Positions 45,217 to 54,700 of a stretch of DNA of 64,000 nucleotides are shown here, one piece after another. The stretch covers positions 1-64,000 of the forward strand of contig JAJDDQ010000014.1 in NCBI GenBank assembly GCA_029260215.1. Reading direction: 5' to 3'. Origin of the DNA: Phycisphaerae bacterium (GTDB taxonomy: Bacteria > Planctomycetota > Phycisphaerae > UBA1845). The position numbers were made by a program, and so were the translations under genes. The notes beneath the pieces were generated by a model that saw only the letters and a program-made list of their open reading frames with translations, was not told where the DNA came from and did not search any database. Each line of letters starts with the position of its first letter. Position 1 is the first letter of the stretch.

Positions 45217-47103
45217 TTACTGTTTCGGGCTTGCAATCTGCCGGTTGTATGCCGTAATGACGTCGCTTCGGCTGAGCGTGTCGATGGCTCGGCGGGAGTC
45301 CTGCTCGTCGACCACGATCAACTCGTGTCTGCCGGTGCTGACCATAAGATTCACCGCTACAAGAAGCGACTCGTTGGGTGAAACCGCTTGAACTGATTCG
45401 GCAATGTCGCCCGCAATAACTGCGTCTGAAAAAGCGATCTCGGTCACCAGTTGCCGAATTTGGTCCGTGTCGATGACACCGACCAGGCAGCCTTCACCGT
45501 CCACAACGGGAAAGCACTCATGCGTCGAGCTTGCGAATCGATCGACCAGCTCGCTGAAAACCATGTCGACCGGCACGACCATGAGGCTCCTGTCCGGTTT
45601 CATGGAAAGTGCAAGGCGGACGGTCAATCGCTGAAGAATCGCCCGGGCCATGTTGCCCACCTTGCTGGGCGCATCCAGACGCGACGGCAGTTGTCGCTCG
45701 TAAAGTGTAAATTTCTGACAGAGCATGTACGAGACAATACACACGAGCATGGCTGGCAAAAGCAGATTGTAATTACCCGTCATCTCGCTGACCATGATGA
45801 TCGTCGAAATGGGCGTATTGGCCGCCCCAGCGAAGAAGCCAGCCATACCAACCAGGGCAAACGCGCCGGGTTCAACCTGCCAGGCTGGGAATAATTCTGC
45901 ACACAATAGCCCGGTCGCTCCGCCGAGCGCACCACCAATGACCACCGCCGGGCCGAACACGCCGCCGCTCCCTCCACTCCCTATCGAAAAAGAGGTCGTG
46001 CCGATTTTGGCGACGGCGATAATCGCGAGCAGCGCAGCGCCGACAAACGCGGGTGCCATACCACCGGGCAGGAAGTCACGAATTGCACCAGCACTGGGAA
46101 GATCAATGATCGCCGGACTCACGCCTACGTCGTTATTGAAACAGGCTTGCACAACACCGTAGCCAGCCCCAATCGCCTCGGGCAAGAAGAACCCAATGAT
46201 CCCGACAACGATTCCGCCAAGGGCCGGCTTGACGTGGTTCGGGAGCTTGAGACGGTCAAACATCAAGTGACGAGCACCGTAGAAAGAACTCACGAAGAGC
46301 TTGGCACCGAGTGCGCAAACAACAGCCAAAATAAAATACGGTAAAAGCTGAAGCGGTTGGCTGATATGATAGGCAGGCGTGACGAAGAGTGGATGGAAAC
46401 CAAAGAAAGCCCCAAATACGCAATAGGACACGATCGAAGTCACAAACGCCGGTACAAATACCTCATGCTCCTGGTCAGGCCCCTGATACATGACTTCAGC
46501 CGCAAAAAGCGCACCGGCCAACGGAGCATGAAAGATCGCACCAATGCCCGCAGCCATGCCAGCCGCCATCAGAATCCGACGTTCGTCCGGCGGCATCTTC
46601 AGCCAACCGCCCAAGATGGAGCCGAATCCGGCACCGATCTGTGCAATGGGGCCTTCGCGCCCTCCGGAACCACCGGAACCGATTGTGATCGCAGACGTGA
46701 TCGCCTTGATAAAGGGAACCCGCGCACGTACCACGCCGTCCTTGAAATGGTAGGCTTCGATCGCCGCATCAGTGCCGTGGCCTTCAGCCTCCGGTGCGAG
46801 CGAAAACGTAATCAAACCGCTGATCAGGCCACCGACGGCCGGAATGATCAGAAGAACCCACCGAATGATCGACTGACCGTCCCCGCTCTCGGAGTCGAAC
46901 AAGGGTGTCTCGTAACCGGGGCCGTTGGGGTGATACCCCGCCAGATAGCCCATGCAGAAGGCTGAGCCAGCCTCCAGCATGACGAAAAATGCGGCAGCGC
47001 CCAAGCCGGCGACAATACCAATAAGGACGCACGACGCCATTACCCGGCGAAGATCTTGCGCCTCAGGATGAGCCTGAATTTGCGGGAGTTCCACTGCAAA
47101 CAC
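45217..47103 (-). CDS. CLC-family chloride channel with CBS domains
   Basis: The 628-residue protein has the CLC core of about 18 helices (1-465) and a C-terminal pair of CBS domains (about 500-620). Pore motifs are GSGGSGGREGPIAQIG with the gating glutamate E150 and a second GSGGSGGVFGPA. In the E. coli exchanger the internal proton glutamate is the second E of an EEM triplet; here the corresponding stretch is AAEVM (E203-V204), so that glutamate is valine. This is the pattern of true chloride channels rather than proton exchangers. The CBS pair may sense nucleotides. Confidence 0.9.
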   Translation of the reverse strand: MFAVELPQIQAHPEAQDLRRVMASCVLIGIVAGLGAAAFFVMLEAGSAFCMGYLAGYHPNGPGYETPLFDSESGDGQSIIRWVLLIIPAVGGLISGLITFSLAPEAEGHGTDAAIEAYHFKDGVVRARVPFIKAITSAITIGSGGSGGREGPIAQIGAGFGSILGGWLKMPPDERRILMAAGMAAGIGAIFHAPLAGALFAAEVMYQGPDQEHEVFVPAFVTSIVSYCVFGAFFGFHPLFVTPAYHISQPLQLLPYFILAVVCALGAKLFVSSFYGARHLMFDRLKLPNHVKPALGGIVVGIIGFFLPEAIGAGYGVVQACFNNDVGVSPAIIDLPSAGAIRDFLPGGMAPAFVGAALLAIIAVAKIGTTSFSIGSGGSGGVFGPAVVIGGALGGATGLLCAELFPAWQVEPGAFALVGMAGFFAGAANTPISTIIMVSEMTGNYNLLLPAMLVCIVSYMLCQKFTLYERQLPSRLDAPSKVGNMARAILQRLTVRLALSMKPDRSLMVVPVDMVFSELVDRFASSTHECFPVVDGEGCLVGVIDTDQIRQLVTEIAFSDAVIAGDIAESVQAVSPNESLLVAVNLMVSTGRHELIVVDEQDSRRAIDTLSRSDVITAYNRQIASPKQ

Positions 47104-47165
47104 TCTCCTTGCCGTCGGCTGACTTCAGGACCGGGTACCAGAATCCCAAACCCCGACGAGACACT

Positions 47166-47888
47166 CTAACTAAGAAATGCAGCGGCGGTAACTTCAGTGT
47201 GGAATCGGAGCAGCGCGTTCATCCCGATAGGTTTCAATCCGGCTGCGACAGCCTCGTCCGCACACGCTGCCCTGGTCATTGCGTGGCGACCGCCCAGCTT
47301 GCCGGTCCTTCGTGTCTTGCGATGGCGTCTCCACGCACGAAACGATGTCGAATCGAAAAATGATACGACGACGCCCAAACGAGCAACACGCGCGAACTCC
47401 CTCAAAATCACGAGGCGGTCGTCACGGTCGGCGATATGGTGCAAAAGCCTGGAGCACAGGACTACATCGACGGCGTTGTCGGGCAGGGCGATGTCGAGCG
47501 CCGACCCAACCAGCTCGACCGGCCGCTCCTTGAACAACGCATGATGCTTCCTCCCTTCGCGAAGCACAGCCCCCGAAGTGTCCATAGCGAACACACGCAC
47601 ATTCAACGATGCCAGCGTCGGAAGAAATCGCCCGGTCCCTGATGGGCAGTCCAGCACACTGTCAAAGGGCTGACGCCGACGGATTCGCTGCAACGACCGC
47701 CGTATCATCGCAATCTCAAAGTTGTTGGATATCCGACGCCCTAACGTGGAATCGTGTTTCTCCGAATAGTATCGCGCGTAGTCGTCAACCTTGTACTTGC
47801 TGCCGAAGCTGCGCTGGGGAAGCTGTTGCTGTGAACCGGGTGCCACAGCCGATTTCTCACGCGACTCGCTCATAGTATGCACGTCCAT
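47166..47888 (-). CDS. Class I SAM-dependent methyltransferase
   Basis: The protein (240 residues from the ATG at 47888; a second ATG at 47873) has a clear Methyltransf_11-type core: SVLDCPSGTGRFLPTLASL with D/G binding motif, MDTSGAVLREG, LPDNAVDVVLCSRLLHHIAD. The N-terminal 40 residues resemble lipid/ubiquinone-related methyltransferases (DDYARYYSEKHDSTLGRRI). It lies immediately downstream of the kinase-like gene, separated by a family B element. The frame is open to 48029, but the extra codons lie in the repeat. Confidence 0.78.
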   Translation of the reverse strand: MDVHTMSESREKSAVAPGSQQQLPQRSFGSKYKVDDYARYYSEKHDSTLGRRISNNFEIAMIRRSLQRIRRRQPFDSVLDCPSGTGRFLPTLASLNVRVFAMDTSGAVLREGRKHHALFKERPVELVGSALDIALPDNAVDVVLCSRLLHHIADRDDRLVILREFARVARLGVVVSFFDSTSFRAWRRHRKTRRTGKLGGRHAMTRAACADEAVAAGLKPIGMNALLRFHTEVTAAAFLS

Positions 47889-47899
47889 TCTGGTCACTG

Positions 47900-48033
47900 T
47901 CTGGTGCTTTGGCACGACAAGAATTGCGGGGTCCGCCCGCTCTTTCAGAGCCGCGACCCTGAGTGCGACCAAGGCGGAAGCACGAAGGGAGCGGTTGGCG
48001 AGAACCCGCAAATTTAGGTGTGGCCACACACTA
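47900..48033. mobile_element. Family B element, copy 3
   Basis: The core GCTCTTTCAGAGCCGCGACC and the arm GGGAGCGGTTGGCGAGAACC match the reverse complement of 59012-59118 closely, apart from a 28-base insertion. The right end (ACACACTA at 48026-48033) supplies the TAG stop codon of the kinase-like gene on the minus strand. The left boundary is approximate. Confidence 0.6.
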
Positions 48034-49338
48034 GGTTGAAAGCCGTGTCAACTCGCTCCGGTCGAGATACTCCATCAACACACACAAGGCAGCCGGATCC
48101 CCTTCCATGCGAAAACGCCCCGCACGCAGCCGTGGGTAAGCGTCCGCATGACCGGAGATCAAAGCCAGCCACGTCTCGGGGTCCGTACGAATTTCAAGAT
48201 CGTGTTCAGCCTGACGCGCCAGGCTCATCGTCGCCCGCTCACCATCCACGACAATCGTACGATCGAACGCCCCGTCCGCCCCGGAAAACGAAAAGCGAAT
48301 GACCCTGCTCGACGGCGAAGCATCCGCCGAGACCGTTGGATCGGAACACATCTGTTCAAAGAACTCATCCACGGAACCGAACACGCGAGCGCTCCGGTCG
48401 CCGCGACGCGCGTTGCCGGCATGCTGCCGAAGCCATTCAATAACCTCGGTAACCGCCATCCGGCGGCGCTCCGATGGCGCGAGCGTATGGGCACGCTCGA
48501 TAATCCGCAATGTCAAATTTCGCTGATCAACCGTAAGACGCGAAACCTGAAAATAGGATTTCATAAAAGCCGACAATCCCGCACGCCGCCCCAGCGCTAT
48601 GCCCGATGCCACCAGTTCCGAAAGGTCAGACACAACAGCGGCATCCGGAACCCGCGAGGCGCTCATGCGCCCGTGCGTATCAGGATCGATCAGCAGAAAG
48701 TCGTAGCCACCGTCGGAGCCGGTGCTCAACAGAATGTTGCGCCAAAAAAGCCCGCCATGGCGAACGCCGGCATCGTGCATCTTTCGGATCGTCACAGCCA
48801 ACCCCCGGGCCAGCTCGCGCCGCTGAGAACGCTTCAGCGCTTTGGGGCCAACAGCGTTGAGCGCAAAAACGTCCATCGATCGAAACCCGTCAGCCCCCTC
48901 GGTAATCAGGAAGCTCGCCTGCAAAAACGCATACCCATAGTCTTCGCCGAAGGCGATCGGGCGCACGGTTGGAATCCGGCGGTTTCGCATCTCGACGAGG
49001 AATTCGTACTCACGACGTGCCCGGCTTCTGCCAAAAAGGGTGCCACGGAAAGCCTGTTTGATGCGCTGTTCGAGGCGTTCGTACCGATAGCGCTTGACGA
49101 AGACGTTCGGCGGACCGCCAAACGCCTCACCCACCGGCACCTCCATCACATCCGACGAACGTGACAGGGCAGCCACCCCACCGGTGGACCACCCCAGAAC
49201 ATCACCCACAGTCCGCCACGCAATCCGTTCGATCCAGCCCCGATCGGCAGTAGAAATTTCATACCGTTGCCGGAGTGAAAAAGGGGTCGGGAGTCGTTTT
49301 CGTCGTTGGGGTCGATTGGGCGGCTGAAACACGCTCAA
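48031..49338 (-). CDS. WaaP/Kdo-kinase-like domain fused to an SCP2-like domain
   Basis: Residues about 65-290 (counting from a TTG at 49338) resemble lipopolysaccharide kinases of the WaaP/KdkA group: NVFVKRYRYERLEQRIK as the ATP-lysine region and HDAGVRHGGLFWRNILL for the catalytic loop, where the usual H-x-D is H-G-G. FLLIDPDT would be the metal-binding DFG equivalent. The C-terminal 100 residues match an SCP2 lipid-binding domain (LEIRTDPETWLALISGHADA). The aspartate loss suggests altered or absent kinase activity. The TTG overlaps the gatC stop; the N-terminal codons include a REP repeat, so a later start is possible. Confidence 0.65.
   Translation of the reverse strand: MSVFQPPNRPQRRKRLPTPFSLRQRYEISTADRGWIERIAWRTVGDVLGWSTGGVAALSRSSDVMEVPVGEAFGGPPNVFVKRYRYERLEQRIKQAFRGTLFGRSRARREYEFLVEMRNRRIPTVRPIAFGEDYGYAFLQASFLITEGADGFRSMDVFALNAVGPKALKRSQRRELARGLAVTIRKMHDAGVRHGGLFWRNILLSTGSDGGYDFLLIDPDTHGRMSASRVPDAAVVSDLSELVASGIALGRRAGLSAFMKSYFQVSRLTVDQRNLTLRIIERAHTLAPSERRRMAVTEVIEWLRQHAGNARRGDRSARVFGSVDEFFEQMCSDPTVSADASPSSRVIRFSFSGADGAFDRTIVVDGERATMSLARQAEHDLEIRTDPETWLALISGHADAYPRLRAGRFRMEGDPAALCVLMEYLDRSELTRLST
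49280..49299 (+). repeat. REP family 1, copy 5
   Basis: AAAGGGGTCGGGAGTCGTTT at the 5' end of the kinase-like gene. If translation starts upstream it contributes KRLPTPF to the N-terminus. Confidence 0.85.
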
Positions 49339-49640
49339 GCCCCACCGTCGTCGAGAACCTTGGGGACGCGAAAGAAGTTGTCCTGCGATTGGGGCGCGTT
49401 GGTCAACGCCTGGTCAGGAGCGAGCGATTCCCGGATTTCGTCATCGCGGAAAACGTTGGTCGCACCGGCAGCATGGGCTGTGTCGGGCACGCCGTCCGTG
49501 TCCACTTCACGCAACTTGTCGATGTAGCCGACAATGGCGGACAACTCACGCCTCATGTCAACCATCTCCGATTCCGAAAGCGTCAACCGTGACAAATGCG
49601 CGACATGCCGGACAAGTTTCTCGTCAATCAACTCGGACAT
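49335..49640 (-). CDS. gatC: Aspartyl/glutamyl-tRNA amidotransferase subunit C
   Basis: GatC is the small stabilising subunit of the GatCAB enzyme, which converts Glu-tRNA(Gln) or Asp-tRNA(Asn) to the amidated forms. The 101 residues fit the family: LVRHVAHLSRLTLSESEMVD, ELSAIVGYIDKLREVDTDGV and NVFRDDEIRESLAPDQAL, with the C-terminal DNFFRVPKVLD. gatA and gatB are not adjacent here, which is not rare. The next gene on this strand begins within its stop codon. Confidence 0.93.
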   Translation of the reverse strand: MSELIDEKLVRHVAHLSRLTLSESEMVDMRRELSAIVGYIDKLREVDTDGVPDTAHAAGATNVFRDDEIRESLAPDQALTNAPQSQDNFFRVPKVLDDGGA

Positions 49641-49664
49641 GGAGTAATCTCAATTTCAACGCGG

Positions 49665-49690
49665 CGAGCCGGGAACTTCAGTTCGCGCGG
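49665..49690 (+). repeat. REP-like palindrome, family 2
   Basis: GAGCCGGGAACTTCAGTTCG type; same layout as copies at 7085-7110 and 31060-31085 with changes in the stem that partly keep pairing. Confidence 0.6.
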
Positions 49691-49814
49691 ATTTCAATTC
49701 GCCCAAACCTGAATTCACCCGGAATCCCCCGGACCCATGCCGCCCGTCGCGAATCCACGCCAACCAACACGCCGGCTTAATGCGGTGACACACTTTCGCG
49801 CGCCCGTCGTGACA

Positions 49815-49840
49815 CAAAAAAAGACCTGCAAACACAGGCC
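49815..49840 (-). terminator. Rho-independent terminator after rpmB
   Basis: On the minus strand a GGCCTG-TGTTTG-CAGGTC hairpin is followed by TTTTTTT. It lies 47 bases after the rpmB stop. Confidence 0.8.
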
Positions 49841-49887
49841 TTTGGTCGAATCACGAATTCTTTGCGAGCGGGAAGAAATCCCGAAGC

Positions 49888-50157
49888 CTACTCCGCAGCC
49901 GCTGCCGGCTCGGGCTTCCAGGTGCGCTTCACCGGTTTGACGACCAGGCCCATCTTGATGGCCCGCGTGCTAACCTTGATGCGACAAATCTTCCCGTCGA
50001 TAACCGCCCGGACGCGCTGGATGTTCGGCTTGAACTTCCGCTTGGTGATCCCGGTGACCTTCTTACCCACGCCGCCAAGGTACTTGGCTTTACCGCGGCG
50101 GGAGATCGACCGACCGGCACTCGTCTTCTTACCTGTGAAATAACAAACCCGTGGCAT
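49888..50157 (-). CDS. rpmB: 50S ribosomal protein L28
   Basis: The 89-residue basic protein starts MPRVCYFTGKKTSAGRSISR and continues with RGKAKYLGGVGKKVTGITKR and KPNIQRVRAVIDGKICRIKV, the L28 pattern. The two cysteines characteristic of zinc-binding L28 forms are only partly present (C5 and C61). The frame extends upstream to 50274, but that part lacks similarity. It ends with PEPAAAAE. A terminator follows at 49815-49840, so it is monocistronic. Confidence 0.93.
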   Translation of the reverse strand: MPRVCYFTGKKTSAGRSISRRGKAKYLGGVGKKVTGITKRKFKPNIQRVRAVIDGKICRIKVSTRAIKMGLVVKPVKRTWKPEPAAAAE

Positions 50158-50289
50158 CACAATTTCCTTACGATCACGCGACCCAGCTTCCATCCAACGC
50201 GAGCCGCGAACTATAGCGGCAGAACGGCCAAATGCAAGCCCGCCCCCTCCGAACGCCACGGCGGCGTGGCACAACCCGCGCCGACCGAC

Positions 50290-50877
50290 CTAATTACGCC
50301 CTTCGGGTTTCTTGGGCGGATCCTGCTCGAAAATCGACTGCGTCTTGAGAATCGACCTTTCAAGCGGGAAAATATGGAACGCATGCACGTGGAATTCGCG
50401 CTCACGGGCCTCAAAATCGATAAACGTCATCGGCACCAGACCATCGTGGCCCCAATCGTCGAACGACGTGTACATCCCCCGCCGCTCCGCGTACCGCATC
50501 AGATCGCGGTGGGTGGCTGGGAACAGGTTGTCCGACATCCGCTCGACCTGTGTCGAGAGGATAAAACGCAGACCGTCCGAAAATGTCTGCGAATAATCGC
50601 GTTCACCCCGGAAACGGAACGTGTGGGCCAAGCCCACGCGGGGGAAAAGCTCGTTCGGCTCCGCCACAAGCTCGGTCAACTGCTGGTTGCCGAACTGCAC
50701 GGTGACGACGTGCGTCAGCCCCGTAATCCAGATTTCAGCGCTGTAGCAGCGATGCTCGATGCGCTTGACCTGGTGAATGTTGAAAAGCTCAGGGTGTAAA
50801 GCCCGCTGATAGAGCGAAAAATGAAGCTCTTCAACGCATTGTTTTGTCTGCCCTAACTCCACAGAGAACTCCTGCAC
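50290..50877 (-). CDS. DUF2617-like protein
   Basis: The 195-residue protein matches the DUF2617 outline: an N-terminal strand-rich part with HRCYSAEIWITGLTHVVTVQ, the FPRVGLAHTFRFRGERD region and a C-terminal HVHAFHIFPLERSILKTQSI. Function of this group is unknown. No signal peptide or membrane segment is seen, so it is cytoplasmic. It is upstream of rpmB on the same strand with 132 bases between. Confidence 0.6.
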   Translation of the reverse strand: MQEFSVELGQTKQCVEELHFSLYQRALHPELFNIHQVKRIEHRCYSAEIWITGLTHVVTVQFGNQQLTELVAEPNELFPRVGLAHTFRFRGERDYSQTFSDGLRFILSTQVERMSDNLFPATHRDLMRYAERRGMYTSFDDWGHDGLVPMTFIDFEAREREFHVHAFHIFPLERSILKTQSIFEQDPPKKPEGRN

Positions 50878-51215
50878 GCGGTGCGTTATCGGTGTTTCCT
50901 CGTCACTGGTTCGGCATTATAAAGCGGGCACGGGGTGAAGGCCACATAAATCGCATTTCCTTGATAAATCGTTTCCATGCCCAAAACTGCATTGAACGTA
51001 ACTATATATAGATCAATAGGTTGAACGTTTTTTTAAGACTGTCAAATATTGTCGGTGGTGGCAGCGGCATGGCTGAGCGTGGCGTGAATCCCCCTACTGC
51101 GTCCGAGAAAATCACAGGCTGTGCGCGTATTTCATTTTGCAATTGCGAAATCGGACACAACGTCGGACACAAAGCTGGTTGCATCGCAACCCCGCCCTCT
51201 TATAATGCTCGCCTC
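50878..51215. promoter_or_regulatory. Intergenic region with TATAAT box and direct repeat
   Basis: No gene is seen. A TATAAT hexamer at 51201-51206 lies only ten bases before the ATG at 51216, with TTGCAT at 51179-51184 (16-base spacer) as a weak -35. Two TCGGACACAA words at 51151-51160 and 51163-51172 sit just upstream and might be a regulator site. The AT-rich stretch at 51001-51035 could also serve a promoter. Confidence 0.4.
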
Positions 51216-51644
51216 ATGCCTTACACGTGGATTGTCATCCAACGCCCCCTCACGATCGCGCTGGCCATCGCGATGGCGGCCAATGTCACTTTAATTCCTT
51301 CACTCAAAGCTGAGGAGTGGCGGGCGGCGATGGATTCCGGCGTTTCTGCGGCTGCGGACGCGCAGGACGAGAATTCACAGGGAACCAGCGAGTCGGCCTC
51401 CGACGAGTCGGAATCCAGCGGAATCGGCTGCTACGTTCCGCCAACGAGTTGGTGGTCACAGGCAGCCACGGGCGTTGAGTCCAGCATTGCCTCGGTCTCG
51501 ACTGCCCATCACCGATGGGGCGGCTGCGACATCGGGACACCTAAGCCCCGCGTCGCAAAATTGGCGATTCCGCGGGATGTGCCAGCCAATCCCTGCCCCT
51601 TGAATCCGGGTCATCCGATTCACGCGCCGCCGCAGCCCGCCTGA
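51216..51644 (+). CDS. Small secreted protein, unknown
   Basis: I do not recognise this 142-residue product. It begins with a signal-like segment (RPLTIALAIAMAANVTLIPSLKA), followed by an acidic serine-rich stretch (ENSQGTSESASDESESSG), then a proline-rich tail. The TATAAT box ten bases upstream would give a nearly leaderless mRNA. Coding is plausible but weakly supported; the secDF gene follows after 131 bases on the same strand. Confidence 0.4.
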   Translation: MPYTWIVIQRPLTIALAIAMAANVTLIPSLKAEEWRAAMDSGVSAAADAQDENSQGTSESASDESESSGIGCYVPPTSWWSQAATGVESSIASVSTAHHRWGGCDIGTPKPRVAKLAIPRDVPANPCPLNPGHPIHAPPQPA

Positions 51645-51775
51645 TTCCCCGAAGCGGAAATTCCGACAGTTTCTAGTGTTCTGAGCCTTTGAATTCACAC
51701 AGGCCTGCGTTGGATCGTGCATGCATGTTCGATCGGCGGGCGTGACAAATCAATAAATGGAGCGAATGTTCAAAA

Positions 51776-54700
51776 ATGAAAGATGACAAGAGGTTATTGA
51801 AGTGGGCGTTGGTCATCGTACCCGTTGTCGGGTCGATTCTGGCCATCTACCCTCCGAGCCGTAAGCTCAAAGCCGGTATCGACTTAGCGGGCGGATCGAG
51901 TCTGTTGTTCGAAATCGACACGTCGGACATGAAGAACGAGCGGAAATCCGGGTTGGCTGAGGAGATGATGCGTGTGCTGAAGCGGCGTGTTGATCCGAAC
52001 GGCCAGATGAATCTGGTTTGGCGCCCGATCGGCAACAACCGCCTCGAGATTCAGATGCCGCGTCCGTCCCGAGACGCCCTGGAGCGTCGGGAGGCGTTCA
52101 ATGAGGCCATCGGTGTGCTGGAGGAGCTGAATATTTCCAAGCTGGACTTGGAAAGAATGCTCAACGCCTCGGGCGACGAGCGTGAGGCGTTTCGCAAGGA
52201 GCTGGCGCACGGCATTGCTTCGCGCGACGAGATTCTGGGTCGCCTGATTCAGGCCCGGGACGATTTTCAAGCCGGTCGCGACAGCGACGACATTCTCACG
52301 GTGACGACAACGCGGCAGACGTATGAAGGCACGTTGGAGGAAGCATTAGCGACCGGCGTGAACGTGGGTCGGCTTCGCGACATTCTCGCGCTGCCCAACG
52401 CGACGGAGCGTGCGTCTGAGCTGGCGGTCATCAAATCCAAGCATCCGTCTCCGGCCTACACGGAAGCATTGGACACCATCATCGCCCGCTACGACGCATG
52501 GGCCAAGGATAAGGGTGCATTGGAGGACCCGTCTGACCTCAAGCGTCGGATTCGGGGTGCGGGTGTTCTGGAATTCCGCATTCTCGCGGAGCGCAACACG
52601 GGTTCACCGAACCTGACAACACATGCCGACGCGCGTTTGCAGGTCCAGATTTCTGATTACGCGAAGCAGTTGCAGGAGCGTGGTCCTCGCTGGCGTCCGG
52701 GCGATCTGTACAAATGGATCGAGGTGGCGGACGTTGTGGATTTCATGGGCGCCGATTCGATCGACGAGGTCGAGCAGTCCAAAGACTCGCGCTTGAAGAT
52801 CGTGGAGAAGTATGCGGGCAAGTGGTTTGTCCTGGCGCACGCGGAGCCTCAGTTCGGCCTGCTGCGCGACAGCAAGCCCAAGTGGAAGCTGATTGATGCT
52901 TGGCCTGGTATTGACAGTTCCTCTGGCGGTCCGTGTTTGTTCTTTCGTCTTGATCCACGCGGCGGGCAGCTGTTCGGGCGTCTGACTCGGGCCAACCTTC
53001 AGCGACCGATGGCCATCGTGCTGGACGACAAGGCTCAGTCGTCGGCGAACATTAACAGCATGATTCAGGAGCAGGGTCAGATCGCCAGTCGACGCTTCAC
53101 GAATGAGAAGGTTAACGAGATCGTGTCGACACTTCGGGCGGGCACGTTGCCGTCGAAGCTGATCGAGACGCCGATCATGGAGCAGACCATCGGCCCACAG
53201 TTGGGCGAGTACAATCGTACGCTGGGCGTGCGTGCGGCGATGTACGGTGCTATTGCGGTGGCGATCTTTATCCTGATTTACTATCGCTTTGCGGGCATCG
53301 TGACGAACATCGCGCTGGCGATGAACCTTCTGTTCACGCTGGCGATCATGGCCACCATGGAGGCGACGTTCACGTTGCCGGGCATCGCCGCCTTGATTCT
53401 CACGGTGGGTATGGCCGTCGACGCGAACGTGCTCATTTTCGAGCGTATTCGTGAAGAACGTGAGCGCGGCATGGGCCTGCGGAAGGCGATTCGTCTGGGA
53501 TACGATCGGGCATTGTCTACGATTGTCGATGCCAACCTCACGACGTTGATCACATGCGTGGTGCTTGGATATGTGGGTACGGAGGAAGTCAAGGGGTTCG
53601 CCATGGTGCTGGGATTCGGCATTGTGACGAGTATGTTCACGGCTTTGTTCGTGACGCGTCTGATCTTCACGGAGCTTCTTGATCGAGGTTTCCTAACGAA
53701 GCTTTCGATGATGCACATGTTCAAGCTGCCGCACATCGACTGGCTGTCGTTGCGTCGTGTGTTCTGGCCTGTATCGGCATCGTTGGTCACGCTAGCGGTT
53801 GTGCTGACGAGCGTTCTGACGGTTACGAACAAGGAAGCATTGTTCGACATTGAGTTCCTCGGCGGGACCAGTGTTCAATTCGAGTTGAAAAAAGGCGAGT
53901 TACTTTCGGACGAGGAAGCGCGTCGTCTGGTTACATCGACCGAAGCGGGCGAACCATCGGCCTGCAATTGGTTGCGGGATACGGCGGCCAAGGCGTTGGA
54001 ATCCGCGACCGTCAAGAGAGTGGCTGCGGGTTCGTTCAGTATTTCCGCGCCCGGCTTGACGGCTGAGGAAATCGAAGCGTTGGTGAAGGCTGAGCTTGAT
54101 CCGCTGGTTGAGCGGGGCGGTTATCAACACGCTGGCGCGTTGTTGATGATCGATGCGAAAGCGGACGATGCCGACAAAATTGGCGTGGCATTGACCCGCG
54201 CGACCGAGCACACTGAAAAAGCGGCGGATCGTTTGAGCGGTTCGCGCATTCAGACCGTTGAGCAGTTGGACGCGGCGGAGGATGCCGCACCGGCGTTTGA
54301 GGTCATCACGGTGGAGACGAACAAGGACCTGGTCAAGACCGCGATTCTCGCGGTGATGGGCGACAGGCTTCGCGTCGAACGGGCGCTCAGCTTCGATCTT
54401 GTCACGGACCGCGATCTTGCCCCGACCGGTTTTTGGCCTATCGAGGAGACGGCGCATTATCTGTCCGATGTGATCGAGGAGCCTGACGCGCAGTTCGACA
54501 TCCGCAATTACAAGGGCGGGGCTGTGTTCGTTTTCGACAATCTTCATCCTGCGTTGTCGGTGGAATCGTTCGAGAAGCGTATTCGCGAGATTCGTCTTCA
54601 GCCGGAGTTCTCGAACATCGACACGAGGCCTTACCGCGCGATCGGCTTGAAGTCGGCCGGCAGCGACAACGGCGAAACCGTCTACTCCAAGGTAGCGTAT

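Larger units (their letters stand above)
49641..49887. other. Intergenic spacer with REP and terminator
   Basis: No gene. It contains REP family 2 at 49665-49690 and the rpmB terminator at 49815-49840 on the minus strand. Confidence 0.5.

Noticed and set aside
38391-49299. CRISPR-like array from repeated 20-bp units
   Set aside because: Copies are irregularly spaced over 11 kb, in both orientations and inside genes; they are REP sequences of the nearby RAYT.
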